Source: CAZGYE01 sp964530165
GTDB taxonomy: Bacteria > Planctomycetota > Planctomycetia > Planctomycetales > Planctomycetaceae
DNA length: 6,076 nt
Reading direction: 5' to 3'
Assembly (NCBI GenBank): GCA_964530165.1
Contig: CAZGYE010000327.1
Location: 1-6,076 of the forward strand
Positions within the stretch are counted from its first letter, which is position 1, and every line of letters starts with the position of its first letter. Under the pieces are notes generated by a model. It saw nothing but the letters and a program-made list of their open reading frames with translations. It was not told the origin of the DNA and ran no database searches. Made by a program: the position numbers and the translations under genes. This document shows, one piece after another, positions 1-6,076 of the stretch.

Positions 1-21
1 TTTCAGTTGGTGTCAACAAGG

Positions 22-1845
22 ATGAGCAACATCAACCCCGATAAAATCAACGTTATTCTGGCCACGGATTGCGGCAGCACGACGACCAAGGCGATCCTGA
101 TCGAACGGGTCGACGGAGAATATCGGCAAACGTACCGTGGCGAGGCGCCGACAACCGTCGAGGAGCCGGCGGCTGACGTGACCGTGGGCGTGATCAACGC
201 CCTCACCGAAGTGGCGGAGCTGGCGGGCAGACGGCTGGTCGACGACGACGGCAATCTCATTCGCCCTGCAACCGACGCTGCCGGCTGCGACATCTACATT
301 TCGACGTCCAGTGCGGGCGGCGGTTTGCAGATGATGGTTGCCGGCGTGGTTCGTCAGATGACCGCCGAGAGCGCGAAACGGGCCGCCCTGGGCGCCGGCG
401 CCATCGTGATGGACACGATCGCCTCCAGCGACAAGCGCTTGCCGCACGAACAGATCCAGCGCATCCGTGAGCTGCGGCCCGACATGGTGCTGATTTCCGG
501 GGGCACCGACGGCGGAACGACGACACACGTGGTTCAGATTGCCGAATTGATCGCGCCGGCCAAGCCTCGGCCCCGGTTCGGCAGCGAATACCGCATGCCG
601 GTTATCTACGCGGGCAACAAGGATGCCGCCGAGTTCATCCAGCAGACGTTCGACGAGGACGTGGAGCTCTCCATCGTGCCGAATCTCCGCCCGGTGCTCG
701 AGCGGGAAAACCTCTCTCCGGCCCGCGACCGCATCCATGATCTGTTTCTGGAACACGTGATGGCCCATGCGCCGGGTTACGACAAGCTGATCGGGTGGAC
801 CGATGCACCAATTATGCCCACGCCCGGAGCCGTGGGCAACATTCTGCGGACGATCGCCGAGCGGCAAGGGATCAACGCGGTCGGGGTCGACATCGGCGGC
901 GCGACGACCGACGTGTTCAGCGTGTTCGACCATCCGGAGTCCGGCTCGCCCGTGTTCAACCGCACGGTCAGCGCCAACCTGGGAATGAGCTACTCCATCT
1001 CGAACGTCTGCGCCGAGGCAACGCTGCCGATGATTCTCCGCTGGGTGCACTTCGACATCCACGAGCGCGGGCTGCGCAACCGTGTGAAAAACAAGATGAT
1101 CCGCCCGACCACGATCCCGCAGACTCTGGAATCGCTCATTTTTGAGCAGGCGGTGGCGCGGGAGGCGCTGCGGCTGGCTTACGATCAGCACAAGCAGTTC
1201 GCAACCACGCTCAAAGGCGTGCAGCAGCAGCGAACGGTCGGAGACACCTTCAGCCAGGATGTCGGCGGTCGGTCGATCGTCGATAACATGCGGCTGGACC
1301 TGCTGGTCGCCTCCGGCGGCGTTTTGTCGCATGCGCCCCGCATGCAGCAGACGGCGGCCATGTTGATCGACGCGTTTCAGCCGGAAGGCGTCACCACACT
1401 GGCCAAAGACAGCATTTTCATGATGCCCCACCTGGGCGTGCTGGCGCAGGTGCATCCCCAAGCGGCGCTGCAGGTGTTCCAGCGAGACTGTCTGATCTAC
1501 CTGGGTACGTGTGTTGCACCGAAGGGGGTGGGCAAGGCCGGCAAGACGTGCTTCCATTACACCATCGAAGGGACCGCGCTCGACGAATCGGGCGAGATGC
1601 AATTCGGCGAGGTGAAACGACTGCCGCTGTCTGTCGACGAGAGGGCCAAGATCACCGTAGAACCGGCCCGCGGCTTCGATTGCGGTGAGGGGCCGGGCAA
1701 ACGGGTCGAGCGTGAACTGCAAGGCGGCACGGTCGGCGTCATCCTCGACGCCCGCGGCCGGCCGCTCATCCTGCCGGAAGACTCCACGGCGAGCCGCGCG
1801 GCAATCAACCGCTGGATCGACGCGTTGGATTTGTATCCGAAATGA
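22..1845 (+). CDS. MutL/GlmL-like ASKHA-fold ATPase (glutamate mutase accessory protein family)
   Basis: Predicted 607-aa cytoplasmic ATPase of the MutL/GlmL family, relatives of the accessory protein of B12-dependent glutamate mutase, within the sugar kinase/Hsp70/actin fold. Motifs seen, numbered from the ATG at 22: phosphate-1 loop DCGSTTTK (16-23), a glycine-rich SGGTDGGTTTHV (159-170), phosphate-2 GVDIGGATTDVF (288-299) and an adenosine-type VASGGVLSHAP (429-439). The protein is longer than GlmL of fermentative clostridia (about 460 aa, from memory). The extra C-terminal part, roughly 500-607, contains GGTVGVILDARGRPLILPED (568 onward). The frame is open to the left edge, with TTG at 7 and GTG at 10 as alternatives. 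ATG 22 is preferred because it sits just before the first strand, but the AAGG touching it is too close to be a good ribosome binding site. No mutase subunit gene is visible, so the partner is unknown. The family call is firm; the function is not. Confidence 0.88.
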   Translation: MSNINPDKINVILATDCGSTTTKAILIERVDGEYRQTYRGEAPTTVEEPAADVTVGVINALTEVAELAGRRLVDDDGNLIRPATDAAGCDIYISTSSAGGGLQMMVAGVVRQMTAESAKRAALGAGAIVMDTIASSDKRLPHEQIQRIRELRPDMVLISGGTDGGTTTHVVQIAELIAPAKPRPRFGSEYRMPVIYAGNKDAAEFIQQTFDEDVELSIVPNLRPVLERENLSPARDRIHDLFLEHVMAHAPGYDKLIGWTDAPIMPTPGAVGNILRTIAERQGINAVGVDIGGATTDVFSVFDHPESGSPVFNRTVSANLGMSYSISNVCAEATLPMILRWVHFDIHERGLRNRVKNKMIRPTTIPQTLESLIFEQAVAREALRLAYDQHKQFATTLKGVQQQRTVGDTFSQDVGGRSIVDNMRLDLLVASGGVLSHAPRMQQTAAMLIDAFQPEGVTTLAKDSIFMMPHLGVLAQVHPQAALQVFQRDCLIYLGTCVAPKGVGKAGKTCFHYTIEGTALDESGEMQFGEVKRLPLSVDERAKITVEPARGFDCGEGPGKRVERELQGGTVGVILDARGRPLILPEDSTASRAAINRWIDALDLYPK

Positions 1846-1855
1846 CGCCAATTCC

Positions 1856-1882
1856 TAAACACGGAGACACGGAGACACGGAG
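1856..1882 (+). repeat. Left inverted repeat: CACGGAGA octamer array
   Basis: TAAA is followed by three tandem copies of CACGGAGA (1860-1883). The arm is the reverse complement of 2053-2079 with one mismatch. The last base of the third octamer is the A of the ATG that opens the remnant ORF. Arrays of this octamer between genes are, from memory, common in planctomycete genomes. Confidence 0.9.
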
Positions 1883-2038
1883 ATGTTGATACATGAGAAG
1901 TTGACCGTTGAAACAATGAATCCCGTGTTTGAAGCTCAGCTCCGAACGCATCTTCAACTCAGCGGCAAGAAAGTAGGTCTTTTGATCAACTTCAACGTGC
2001 CGGTTCTAAAGGACGGAATTGTCCGACGCGTACTATGA
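1883..2038 (+). pseudogene. Internally deleted GxxExxY-family gene remnant (51 codons)
   Basis: The reading frame from ATG 1883 to TGA 2036-2038 is intact. It begins MLIHEKLTVE, like the N-terminus of GxxExxY proteins. After about twelve residues it jumps to the family's C-terminal part: FEAQLRTHLQLSGKK (16-30), then VGLLINFNVPVLKDGIVRRV (31-50). Family members are about 120-130 aa, from memory, so about 75 central residues are missing. Those include the naming GxxExxY motif and the acidic and lysine residues expected of the PD-(D/E)XK-like nuclease fold. The junction kept the frame, so a short peptide could still be made, but catalysis is not expected. It lies between two inverted repeats and has no clear ribosome binding site. 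The match is from memory of the family, but the C-terminal match is strong. Confidence 0.75.
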
Positions 2039-2052
2039 CTTCAACCCTTTTT

Positions 2053-2079
2053 CTCTGTGTCTCCGTGTCTCCGTGTTTA
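2053..2079 (-). repeat. Right inverted repeat: octamer array in opposite orientation
   Basis: The octamer reads TCTCCGTG on the + strand, with two perfect copies and a first copy carrying C-to-T (TCTCTGTG, 2052-2059), ending in TTTA. It pairs with 1856-1882 at 26 of 27 positions across a spacer of 170 bases. It lies 25 bases before the ATG of the next gene, so it falls in that gene's leader if the operon is transcribed through. Confidence 0.9.
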
Positions 2080-2104
2080 GTTTTTACTTTCGACTTGCAA
2101 TAAG

Positions 2105-3235
2105 ATGGCCCACGTATATACGCCAGGATTGAAAGTCAGCAGCCGCATCCGTCACCGCGTGCGGCGGGTGCTGACGATTGCCGGTGACGTGCTCGTGAAG
2201 GTGGGCGACCACGTCGCGGCGCGCGACGTCGTTGCGCAGACCTTTATGCCCGGCGAAGTGACGCCCATCAACCTCGCCAATGCGCTCTCGCTGCCGCCCG
2301 GTGACGTGCCCGAATGCATGCTGAAGCAACAAGGCGACCGCATCGAGGTCGGCGAGGCATTGGCTCGCACCAAAGGCATCTTCGGATTGTTCAAATCGGA
2401 GTACAGATCGAAGGTCCCCGGAACGATCGAGTCGATCTCGAAGGTGACCGGGCAGTTGATCGTCCGCGGCGAACCGCTGCCGGTGCGAGTGTGCGCGTAT
2501 CTGGCCGGCGAGGTGCTGGAAATCATCCCGCACGAAGGTGTGGTGCTCGAAGCCGACGTCACGCTGATTCAAGGAATCTTCGGCATCGGCGGCGAGTCGT
2601 TCGGACCGATCCGCATGGCGTGCGCCGACCACACCGAAGAGCTGACCGCCGAACGGATCAAACCGGAAATGAACGGGGCCGTCGTGGTCGGCGGGGCGCG
2701 CATGACGGGAAACGCCGTCCGCAAGGCGATCGACGCGGGCGCCGCCGCCGTCATCGCCGGTGGAATGGACGATCAGGACCTCAGGGAGATTCTCGGCTAC
2801 GACCTGGGGGTGGCGATTACCGGTTCCGAAAAGGTGGGGATTACGCTGATTATTACGGAGGGCTTCGGAGAAATTGCGATGGCCGAGCGGACGTTCCAGT
2901 TGCTGGCATCGCGGGCGGGGTCCGAAGCGGCCATCAATGGGGCCACGCAGATTCGGGCCGGCGTGATGCGGCCCGAAATCGTCATTCCGCTCGAGCGAGA
3001 CGAAGAATTGCAGGCAGCCGAGAGGCCGCACGGCGCCGGTCTCTTGGAGATCGGAACGCCGGTGCGAATCGTTCGCGATCCACATTTCGGTTTAATCGGG
3101 GCGGTGGCGGCGCTGCCGCCGGAATTGCAGGAACTTGGTTCCGGCTCGAAGGCGCGCGTGCTCGAGGTGGAATTCGACTCGGGTGAACGCGTCACCGTAC
3201 CTCGCGCGAACGTGGAACTGCTTGTTGAAAAGTGA
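2105..3235 (+). CDS. Uncharacterised protein with barrel-sandwich-like segments and a KOW-like C-terminus
   Basis: This 376-aa protein has no signal peptide or clear membrane helix and is probably cytoplasmic or membrane-associated through partners. The N-terminal segment GDVLVKVGDHVAARDVVAQT (28-47) has the spacing of a biotinyl/lipoyl-type half-barrel. A second such stretch runs from GDRIEVGEALAR (77-88) to SKVPGTIESISKVTGQLIVR (102-121). The middle (about 165-290) is alternating alpha/beta with glycine turns, including GAVVVGGARMTGNAVRKA (191-208). The C-terminus, GTPVRIVRDPHFGLIGAV (317-334) then FDSGERVTVPRANVEL (357-372), resembles a KOW/SH3-like barrel of the NusG type. No lysine in a lipoyl or biotin consensus is seen, so the barrel is probably structural. 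The start is the first ATG; only weak AAUAAG precedes it. Its position between the MutL-like ATPase and the membrane proteins suggests an adaptor role, which is inference. Confidence 0.8.
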   Translation: MAHVYTPGLKVSSRIRHRVRRVLTIAGDVLVKVGDHVAARDVVAQTFMPGEVTPINLANALSLPPGDVPECMLKQQGDRIEVGEALARTKGIFGLFKSEYRSKVPGTIESISKVTGQLIVRGEPLPVRVCAYLAGEVLEIIPHEGVVLEADVTLIQGIFGIGGESFGPIRMACADHTEELTAERIKPEMNGAVVVGGARMTGNAVRKAIDAGAAAVIAGGMDDQDLREILGYDLGVAITGSEKVGITLIITEGFGEIAMAERTFQLLASRAGSEAAINGATQIRAGVMRPEIVIPLERDEELQAAERPHGAGLLEIGTPVRIVRDPHFGLIGAVAALPPELQELGSGSKARVLEVEFDSGERVTVPRANVELLVEK

Positions 3236-3253
3236 AAAAGTTGAAAAGAGGAG
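3224..3253 (+). repeat. Polypurine GAAAAG/GAAAAAG repeat at the gene junction
   Basis: Degenerate repeats GAAAAG (3227-3232), GAAAAAG (3234-3240) and GAAAAG (3243-3248) cover the last codons and stop of the upstream gene and run into the ribosome binding site of the next. GAAAAAG is the exact complement of the CTTTTTC heptamers 35 or more bases downstream, so the two tracts form an imperfect inverted pair. Confidence 0.6.
3248..3253 (+). promoter_or_regulatory. Strong ribosome binding site GAGGAG
   Basis: GAGGAG lies 8 bases before the ATG at 3262. This decides the start of the DUF6754 gene over the upstream in-frame GTG at 3232, which overlaps the previous stop as GTGA and has no comparable site. 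It is the clearest ribosome binding site in the window. Confidence 0.8.
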
Positions 3254-3261
3254 TAGCCCGA

Positions 3262-4461
3262 ATGAGCAGGACCACTTTTTCCTTTTTCCTTTTTCCTTTT
3301 GCCTTGACTCCGCCGGCGCCGCCGGGTGGTCTGCGGGCGGTCGATCGGCCGTGGGACGGCGGTGATCGCATCAATGTGACGTTCAAGCTGTCTGCTGACG
3401 ACACCGAGGATGCGGAGCCGAGAAAGGTCGTCCGGTATCTTCTGCAGCGAGCGGGCGAATACGGCGGGAGATACGAAGATCTGCCGCCCATCGTTCCGGA
3501 CGAGCGGGACTACCGCAAAGGCAAGATCACGGTCACCGTCGAAAAGTGTGAGCGTGGCGAGCCGTACTTCTTTCGTGCGCGTGCCATCGGTCCGGGCGGT
3601 GTCGAGTCGGAACGTGTGGAAACGAGCGAAGCGGTGCGGGCAAGACGGCAGTGGTTCGACGGCGGCCGCATTTGGTTGCTGGCGATCACGCTGGTTATTT
3701 GTGGTTCCGTGGTGTGGTTTATCCGGATGGCTCGCAGCGGGAAGCCGTTGAAGATCCGCAAGATCGCCGGTCTGGAAGCGGTGGAGGAGGCGGTCGGCCG
3801 AGCAACGGAGATGGGCCGCTCCTGCCTGTTCATCCCGGGCATCCAGGACATGAACGACATCCAAACCATTGCCGGTCTGACAATTCTCTCCCGTGTCGCG
3901 CAGCAGGCGGCCGAATACGACGCCCGGATTGAAGTGCCGACATCGAAATCGCTGGTGATGACCACCGCGCGCGAGACGGTCGAATCAGCATTTCTCGCCG
4001 CGGGACGTCCCGATGCCTACAACAAAGACCTGGTCTACTACGTCACCGACGAGCAGTTCGGCTATGTCGCCTATTTGTCGGGCATGATGGTGCGAGAGAA
4101 GCCGGCCGCGTGTTTCTACATGGGAGCCTTCTTTGCCGAATCCCTGATCCTGGCCGAGACCGGCAACTCCATTGGCGCCATTCAGGTGGCCGGCACCGCC
4201 ATGCCGGCGCAGTTGCCGTTCTTCGTGGCCGCATGCGACTACACGCTCATCGGTGAAGAGTTCTTCGCGGCCTCGGCGTACCTCTCGCACGACCCGGACC
4301 AACTGGGCAGTCTGAAAGGACAGGACGTCGGCAAGCTCATTGTGGCCGTGCTGTTGCTGATCGGTTGCGGGCTGGTGACGCTCTCAGACGTGACCGGCGC
4401 CGAATGGTTCGAAACGGCGGCCGAGTTTCTCAAAAATACCGTGTTGCAGGCGGGCGGATGA
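3262..4461 (+). CDS. Membrane protein with extracytoplasmic Fn3-like domain and DUF6754-type domain
   Basis: This 399-aa protein (from ATG 3262) opens with a hydrophobic signal- or anchor-like stretch, TFSFFLFPFALT (5-16), with no clear cleavage site. An Fn3-like beta domain follows (about 22-125), including INVTFKLSADD (37-47) and GEPYFFRARAIGPGG (99-113). A transmembrane helix follows, WLLAITLVICGSVVWFI (138-154). The rest matches what I recall as DUF6754: GLEAVEEAVGRATEMG (170-185), GRPDAYNKD (248-256), VTDEQFGY (261-268), VREKPAACFYMGAFFAESL (277-295), AQLPFFVAACDYTLIGEEFF (316-335) and GSLKGQD (349-355). A second hydrophobic segment lies at 359-377. No catalytic motif is recognisable. 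Its end overlaps the next gene as ATGA, which implies translational coupling. Homologs of this domain with MutL-like ATPases occur in Chloroflexota, from memory. Function is unknown; placing Fn3 outside and DUF6754 inside is inferred from the helix position. Confidence 0.85.
   Translation: MSRTTFSFFLFPFALTPPAPPGGLRAVDRPWDGGDRINVTFKLSADDTEDAEPRKVVRYLLQRAGEYGGRYEDLPPIVPDERDYRKGKITVTVEKCERGEPYFFRARAIGPGGVESERVETSEAVRARRQWFDGGRIWLLAITLVICGSVVWFIRMARSGKPLKIRKIAGLEAVEEAVGRATEMGRSCLFIPGIQDMNDIQTIAGLTILSRVAQQAAEYDARIEVPTSKSLVMTTARETVESAFLAAGRPDAYNKDLVYYVTDEQFGYVAYLSGMMVREKPAACFYMGAFFAESLILAETGNSIGAIQVAGTAMPAQLPFFVAACDYTLIGEEFFAASAYLSHDPDQLGSLKGQDVGKLIVAVLLLIGCGLVTLSDVTGAEWFETAAEFLKNTVLQAGG
3275..3302 (+). 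repeat. CTTTTTC heptamer tandem repeat within the coding start
   Basis: There are three perfect tandem copies of CTTTTTC (3275-3295) and a degenerate fourth (CTTTTGC, 3296-3302), giving an uninterrupted pyrimidine tract at 3275-3300. It encodes the hydrophobic segment at residues 5-14 of the DUF6754 protein. The unit length is not a multiple of three, so loss or gain of one copy would shift the reading frame of nearly the whole protein. Confidence 0.85.
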
Positions 4462-6076
4462 AACGCACGATTCCTCTACTGATTACGGCTGGCGGGGGCT
4501 TTGTTCTCGTCGTGTCATTTTTCATTCCCGCGACCGAAGGCTGGGGCGAGGTCGCGGCGATCTGGTTTGACGTCCTCGCGTCGATCGCCTTCATCCTCGG
4601 CGGCGGAAACCTGCTGAAGATTCATCTCAAGAAAATCAGCGACCGGCCGGCGGGCTGGGGATACTCGGCGGTCACCCTGGCCGCCTTTCTCGCCACGCTG
4701 GTGGTGGGTCTGGCGAAACTCGGCTCGCAGCCGGCGGCCGAGCAGCAGTTTTTCGGAGAAACGTTTGCCGCGTTACCGCTCGATGCATTTCCCGAATCCC
4801 AAATCGCCCGCGTCGAGGGGGTGATTCCGAAAAAAACTTCTGACAACTTGCTGCCCGCTTCCGTTCGACGTCAGTTGAGCGAAGAGAACGGCAAGGTCGT
4901 CTTTCGCGGCTGGATGCTGCCCCATCAAAAACAGGACCTGACGGCCTACCAGGACGAGCTGCGGTGGCAGTGCCTGGTGGAAAAGCTGTCCGACCAGGCT
5001 CAACCGCCCGACGCCTTCAGCGGCAAAGTCGCCTACTACGCCGATCATGGCACGCTGAGCTTTCAAGGCGCGATGCAAGACGCCGACAAGCAAGCGCTTC
5101 TGGAAATGAGCAGCGATCCGGCCTGGACGTCCGCCGTCGAGCAGATCGCCGCCGAGAGCCGTCGCGAGACGCGCGTCGCCGCCGGGTCTGTGCCGCCGCA
5201 ATTCGAGATTCCCGCATCGCTCGGATCGGTCGTGTTTTTCGACGAGGGAAGCGGTGAGCTGGGCGTGAGAGGACCGCTGTCAATCGCACAGAGACGTGCG
5301 CTGGCCGACCAGTTTCCCGTGGCCAAACCGCCGAGTGAAGACGCGCGCGACGCGTTTCGGCAGGAACTGGAACAACTGGGAGAGGAACTCTCGAAAGAGC
5401 AGGCGACCGTGTTCGACAAGGTCGTCGACGGTTTGTGGACGGTCGAGCAACTGCGGGCGGCCCTTGACGCGGCCGGTGAGTCTGCCGAAGTCGAGAAGAC
5501 CGCCTGCGAGATGCTCGGGGAGATGCGCTCCGGCGCGGCAGTGATCGTGCCGAAGAAGAAGACCGGTCCGAGCGTCCGGCTCAACGCCGAGCAGATCAAG
5601 CTGCTCGGTCAGTTTGCCGCCGAGCAGGACATGACGCCCGAGGAGCTTGTCCGGGACCTTGCGAAGGCCGGGCCGCTGACCGGGCCGCAGCGAGGAGCAC
5701 TCTTCGGATTTCTCGGCAAGAACCCAACCGTGGGTGAGTTCCGCAAGGCGCTCTGTTTCGCCCTGTTGCGCGCCGGACCGCTCAGCGGCGGACAGCGTGC
5801 TTTTCTGCTCGACGACTTTCGCCGGCAACAGGCCTGGCACAGAACAGTCGGCCGATTGTTCTTGAAGGCGCACACACCCAAGTACCGCTGGTCGGGAGAT
5901 TACGCCGAGCAGGGAAACCCCTTCTGGTGGATTTACGAGTACGTCTTCAAACCGTTGACGGCGACCATGTTTGCGATGCTGGCGTTTTACGTGGCGTCGG
6001 CCGCCTTCCGTGCTTTCCGCGCAAAGAATGTCGAAGCGATTCTGCTGTTGGGCACGGCGTTCATTATTCTGCTGGG
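4458..6076 (+). CDS. Multi-spanning membrane protein with large soluble middle region (3' partial)
   Basis: The frame is open from ATG 4458 to the window edge, at least 539 codons, and the end is missing. Three hydrophobic segments lie near the N-terminus: LLITAGGGFVLVVSFFI (7-23), about 36-53, and about 69-87. A soluble stretch follows (about 90-490), then two more segments: LTATMFAMLAFYVASAAF (500-517) and VEAILLLGTAFIILL (525-539). The soluble part carries a motif of the form GPLS..QR..L...F three times, at 272-286, 405-419 and 440-454. It also has a charged, probably helical stretch at 295-350. No enzyme motif is recognised. The ATGA overlap with the DUF6754 gene implies co-translation and probably assembly in the same membrane complex. 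I do not recognise the family beyond its position in this gene set. Confidence 0.82.
   Translation, partial: MKRTIPLLITAGGGFVLVVSFFIPATEGWGEVAAIWFDVLASIAFILGGGNLLKIHLKKISDRPAGWGYSAVTLAAFLATLVVGLAKLGSQPAAEQQFFGETFAALPLDAFPESQIARVEGVIPKKTSDNLLPASVRRQLSEENGKVVFRGWMLPHQKQDLTAYQDELRWQCLVEKLSDQAQPPDAFSGKVAYYADHGTLSFQGAMQDADKQALLEMSSDPAWTSAVEQIAAESRRETRVAAGSVPPQFEIPASLGSVVFFDEGSGELGVRGPLSIAQRRALADQFPVAKPPSEDARDAFRQELEQLGEELSKEQATVFDKVVDGLWTVEQLRAALDAAGESAEVEKTACEMLGEMRSGAAVIVPKKKTGPSVRLNAEQIKLLGQFAAEQDMTPEELVRDLAKAGPLTGPQRGALFGFLGKNPTVGEFRKALCFALLRAGPLSGGQRAFLLDDFRRQQAWHRTVGRLFLKAHTPKYRWSGDYAEQGNPFWWIYEYVFKPLTATMFAMLAFYVASAAFRAFRAKNVEAILLLGTAFIILL
5271..5819 (+). other. Three copies of a GPLS..QR..L...F protein motif
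   Basis: The copies are GPLSIAQRRALADQF (5271-5315), GPLTGPQRGALFGFL (5670-5714) and GPLSGGQRAFLLDDF (5775-5819). The second and third are 105 bases (35 codons) apart, and each is preceded by a short helix-like stretch and a charged or Ala-Gly turn. They may be repeated helical hairpins in the soluble part of the membrane protein. The DNA has diverged, so the repeat is old. Confidence 0.6.

Larger units (their letters stand above)
1856..2079. mobile_element. Small repeat-bounded element carrying a GxxExxY gene remnant
   Basis: A 224-bp unit begins and ends with 27-bp inverted repeats that match at 26 of 27 positions. The enclosed DNA is nearly filled by the 51-codon GxxExxY remnant, which starts at the edge of the left repeat and stops 14 bp before the right one. 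It separates the MutL-like gene from the next gene of the presumed operon, while the other genes here overlap or lie within about 30 bp of each other. I found no target-site duplication and no transposase. Mobility is inferred only from the repeat-bounded structure and the interruption of the gene set. Confidence 0.5.

Noticed and set aside
13..1851. A 612-codon open frame on the minus strand across the whole MutL-like gene
   Set aside because: It is an antisense shadow produced by GC-rich codon bias. It is Arg/His/Val-rich with no recognisable domain, while the plus-strand frame has clear ATPase motifs.
1856..2079. CRISPR-like array
   Set aside because: The octamers are tandem and face each other as one inverted pair. 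There are no regularly spaced spacers and no cas genes.
2039..2104. Promoter for the second gene
   Set aside because: The stretch is T-rich, but I could not place a convincing pair of -35 and -10 boxes with proper spacing.
2084..3085. A 333-codon minus-strand frame opposite the 376-aa protein gene
   Set aside because: Composition (many His, Arg and Asp) and lack of motifs mark it as antisense of a GC-rich gene. The plus frame has ordered domains.
2314..3186. A 290-codon plus-strand frame within the 376-aa gene
   Set aside because: Extremely Arg/Gly-rich, typical of an out-of-frame reading of GC-rich DNA.
3232..3261. Upstream GTG start for the DUF6754 gene, overlapping the previous stop as GTGA
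   Set aside because: The codons to 3261 come from the polypurine repeat and would add MKKLKRGVAR. A strong GAGGAG site sits at ideal spacing for the ATG at 3262. The longer form stays possible because the added positive charges would suit a signal peptide.
2797..3864. A 355-codon minus-strand frame spanning two genes
   Set aside because: It crosses the purine/pyrimidine repeat block and antisense parts of two supported genes, with no domain.

Overview
The window is GC-rich coding DNA with four same-strand genes, mostly tightly packed. Codon use, the protein families and the short tandem-octamer repeats between genes suggest a planctomycete, perhaps of the Pirellulales. That assignment rests on recollection of similar gene orders and repeats, not on a search.

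Layout: (1) 22-1845 encodes a MutL/GlmL-like ASKHA-fold ATPase. (2) 1846-2104 is the only sizeable intergenic stretch. It holds a near-perfect 27-bp inverted repeat built from the octamer CACGGAGA, which encloses a 51-codon, internally deleted remnant of a GxxExxY-family gene. (3) 2105-3235 encodes a 376-aa protein with barrel-sandwich-like (lipoyl/biotinyl-type) segments and a KOW-like C-terminus. (4) 3262-4461 encodes a membrane protein with a secreted Fn3-like domain, a transmembrane helix and a DUF6754-type domain. (5) From 4458 to the right edge runs a multi-spanning membrane protein of at least 539 residues, whose start overlaps the preceding stop as ATGA.

How they may work together: an ATPase resembling the accessory protein of B12-dependent glutamate mutase sits with no mutase subunit in view. 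It is followed by a soluble adaptor-like protein and two membrane proteins. The same ATPase and DUF6754 types also occur, from memory, in Chloroflexota, so the set may be a conserved membrane-associated machine of unknown function. This is the best candidate for an undescribed system here. Two smaller points stand out. The GxxExxY remnant lies inside the presumed operon. A heptamer-repeat pyrimidine tract encodes the signal-like N-terminus of the DUF6754 protein, close to its ribosome binding site.

I see no rRNA, tRNA, CRISPR array, transposase or convincing promoter.
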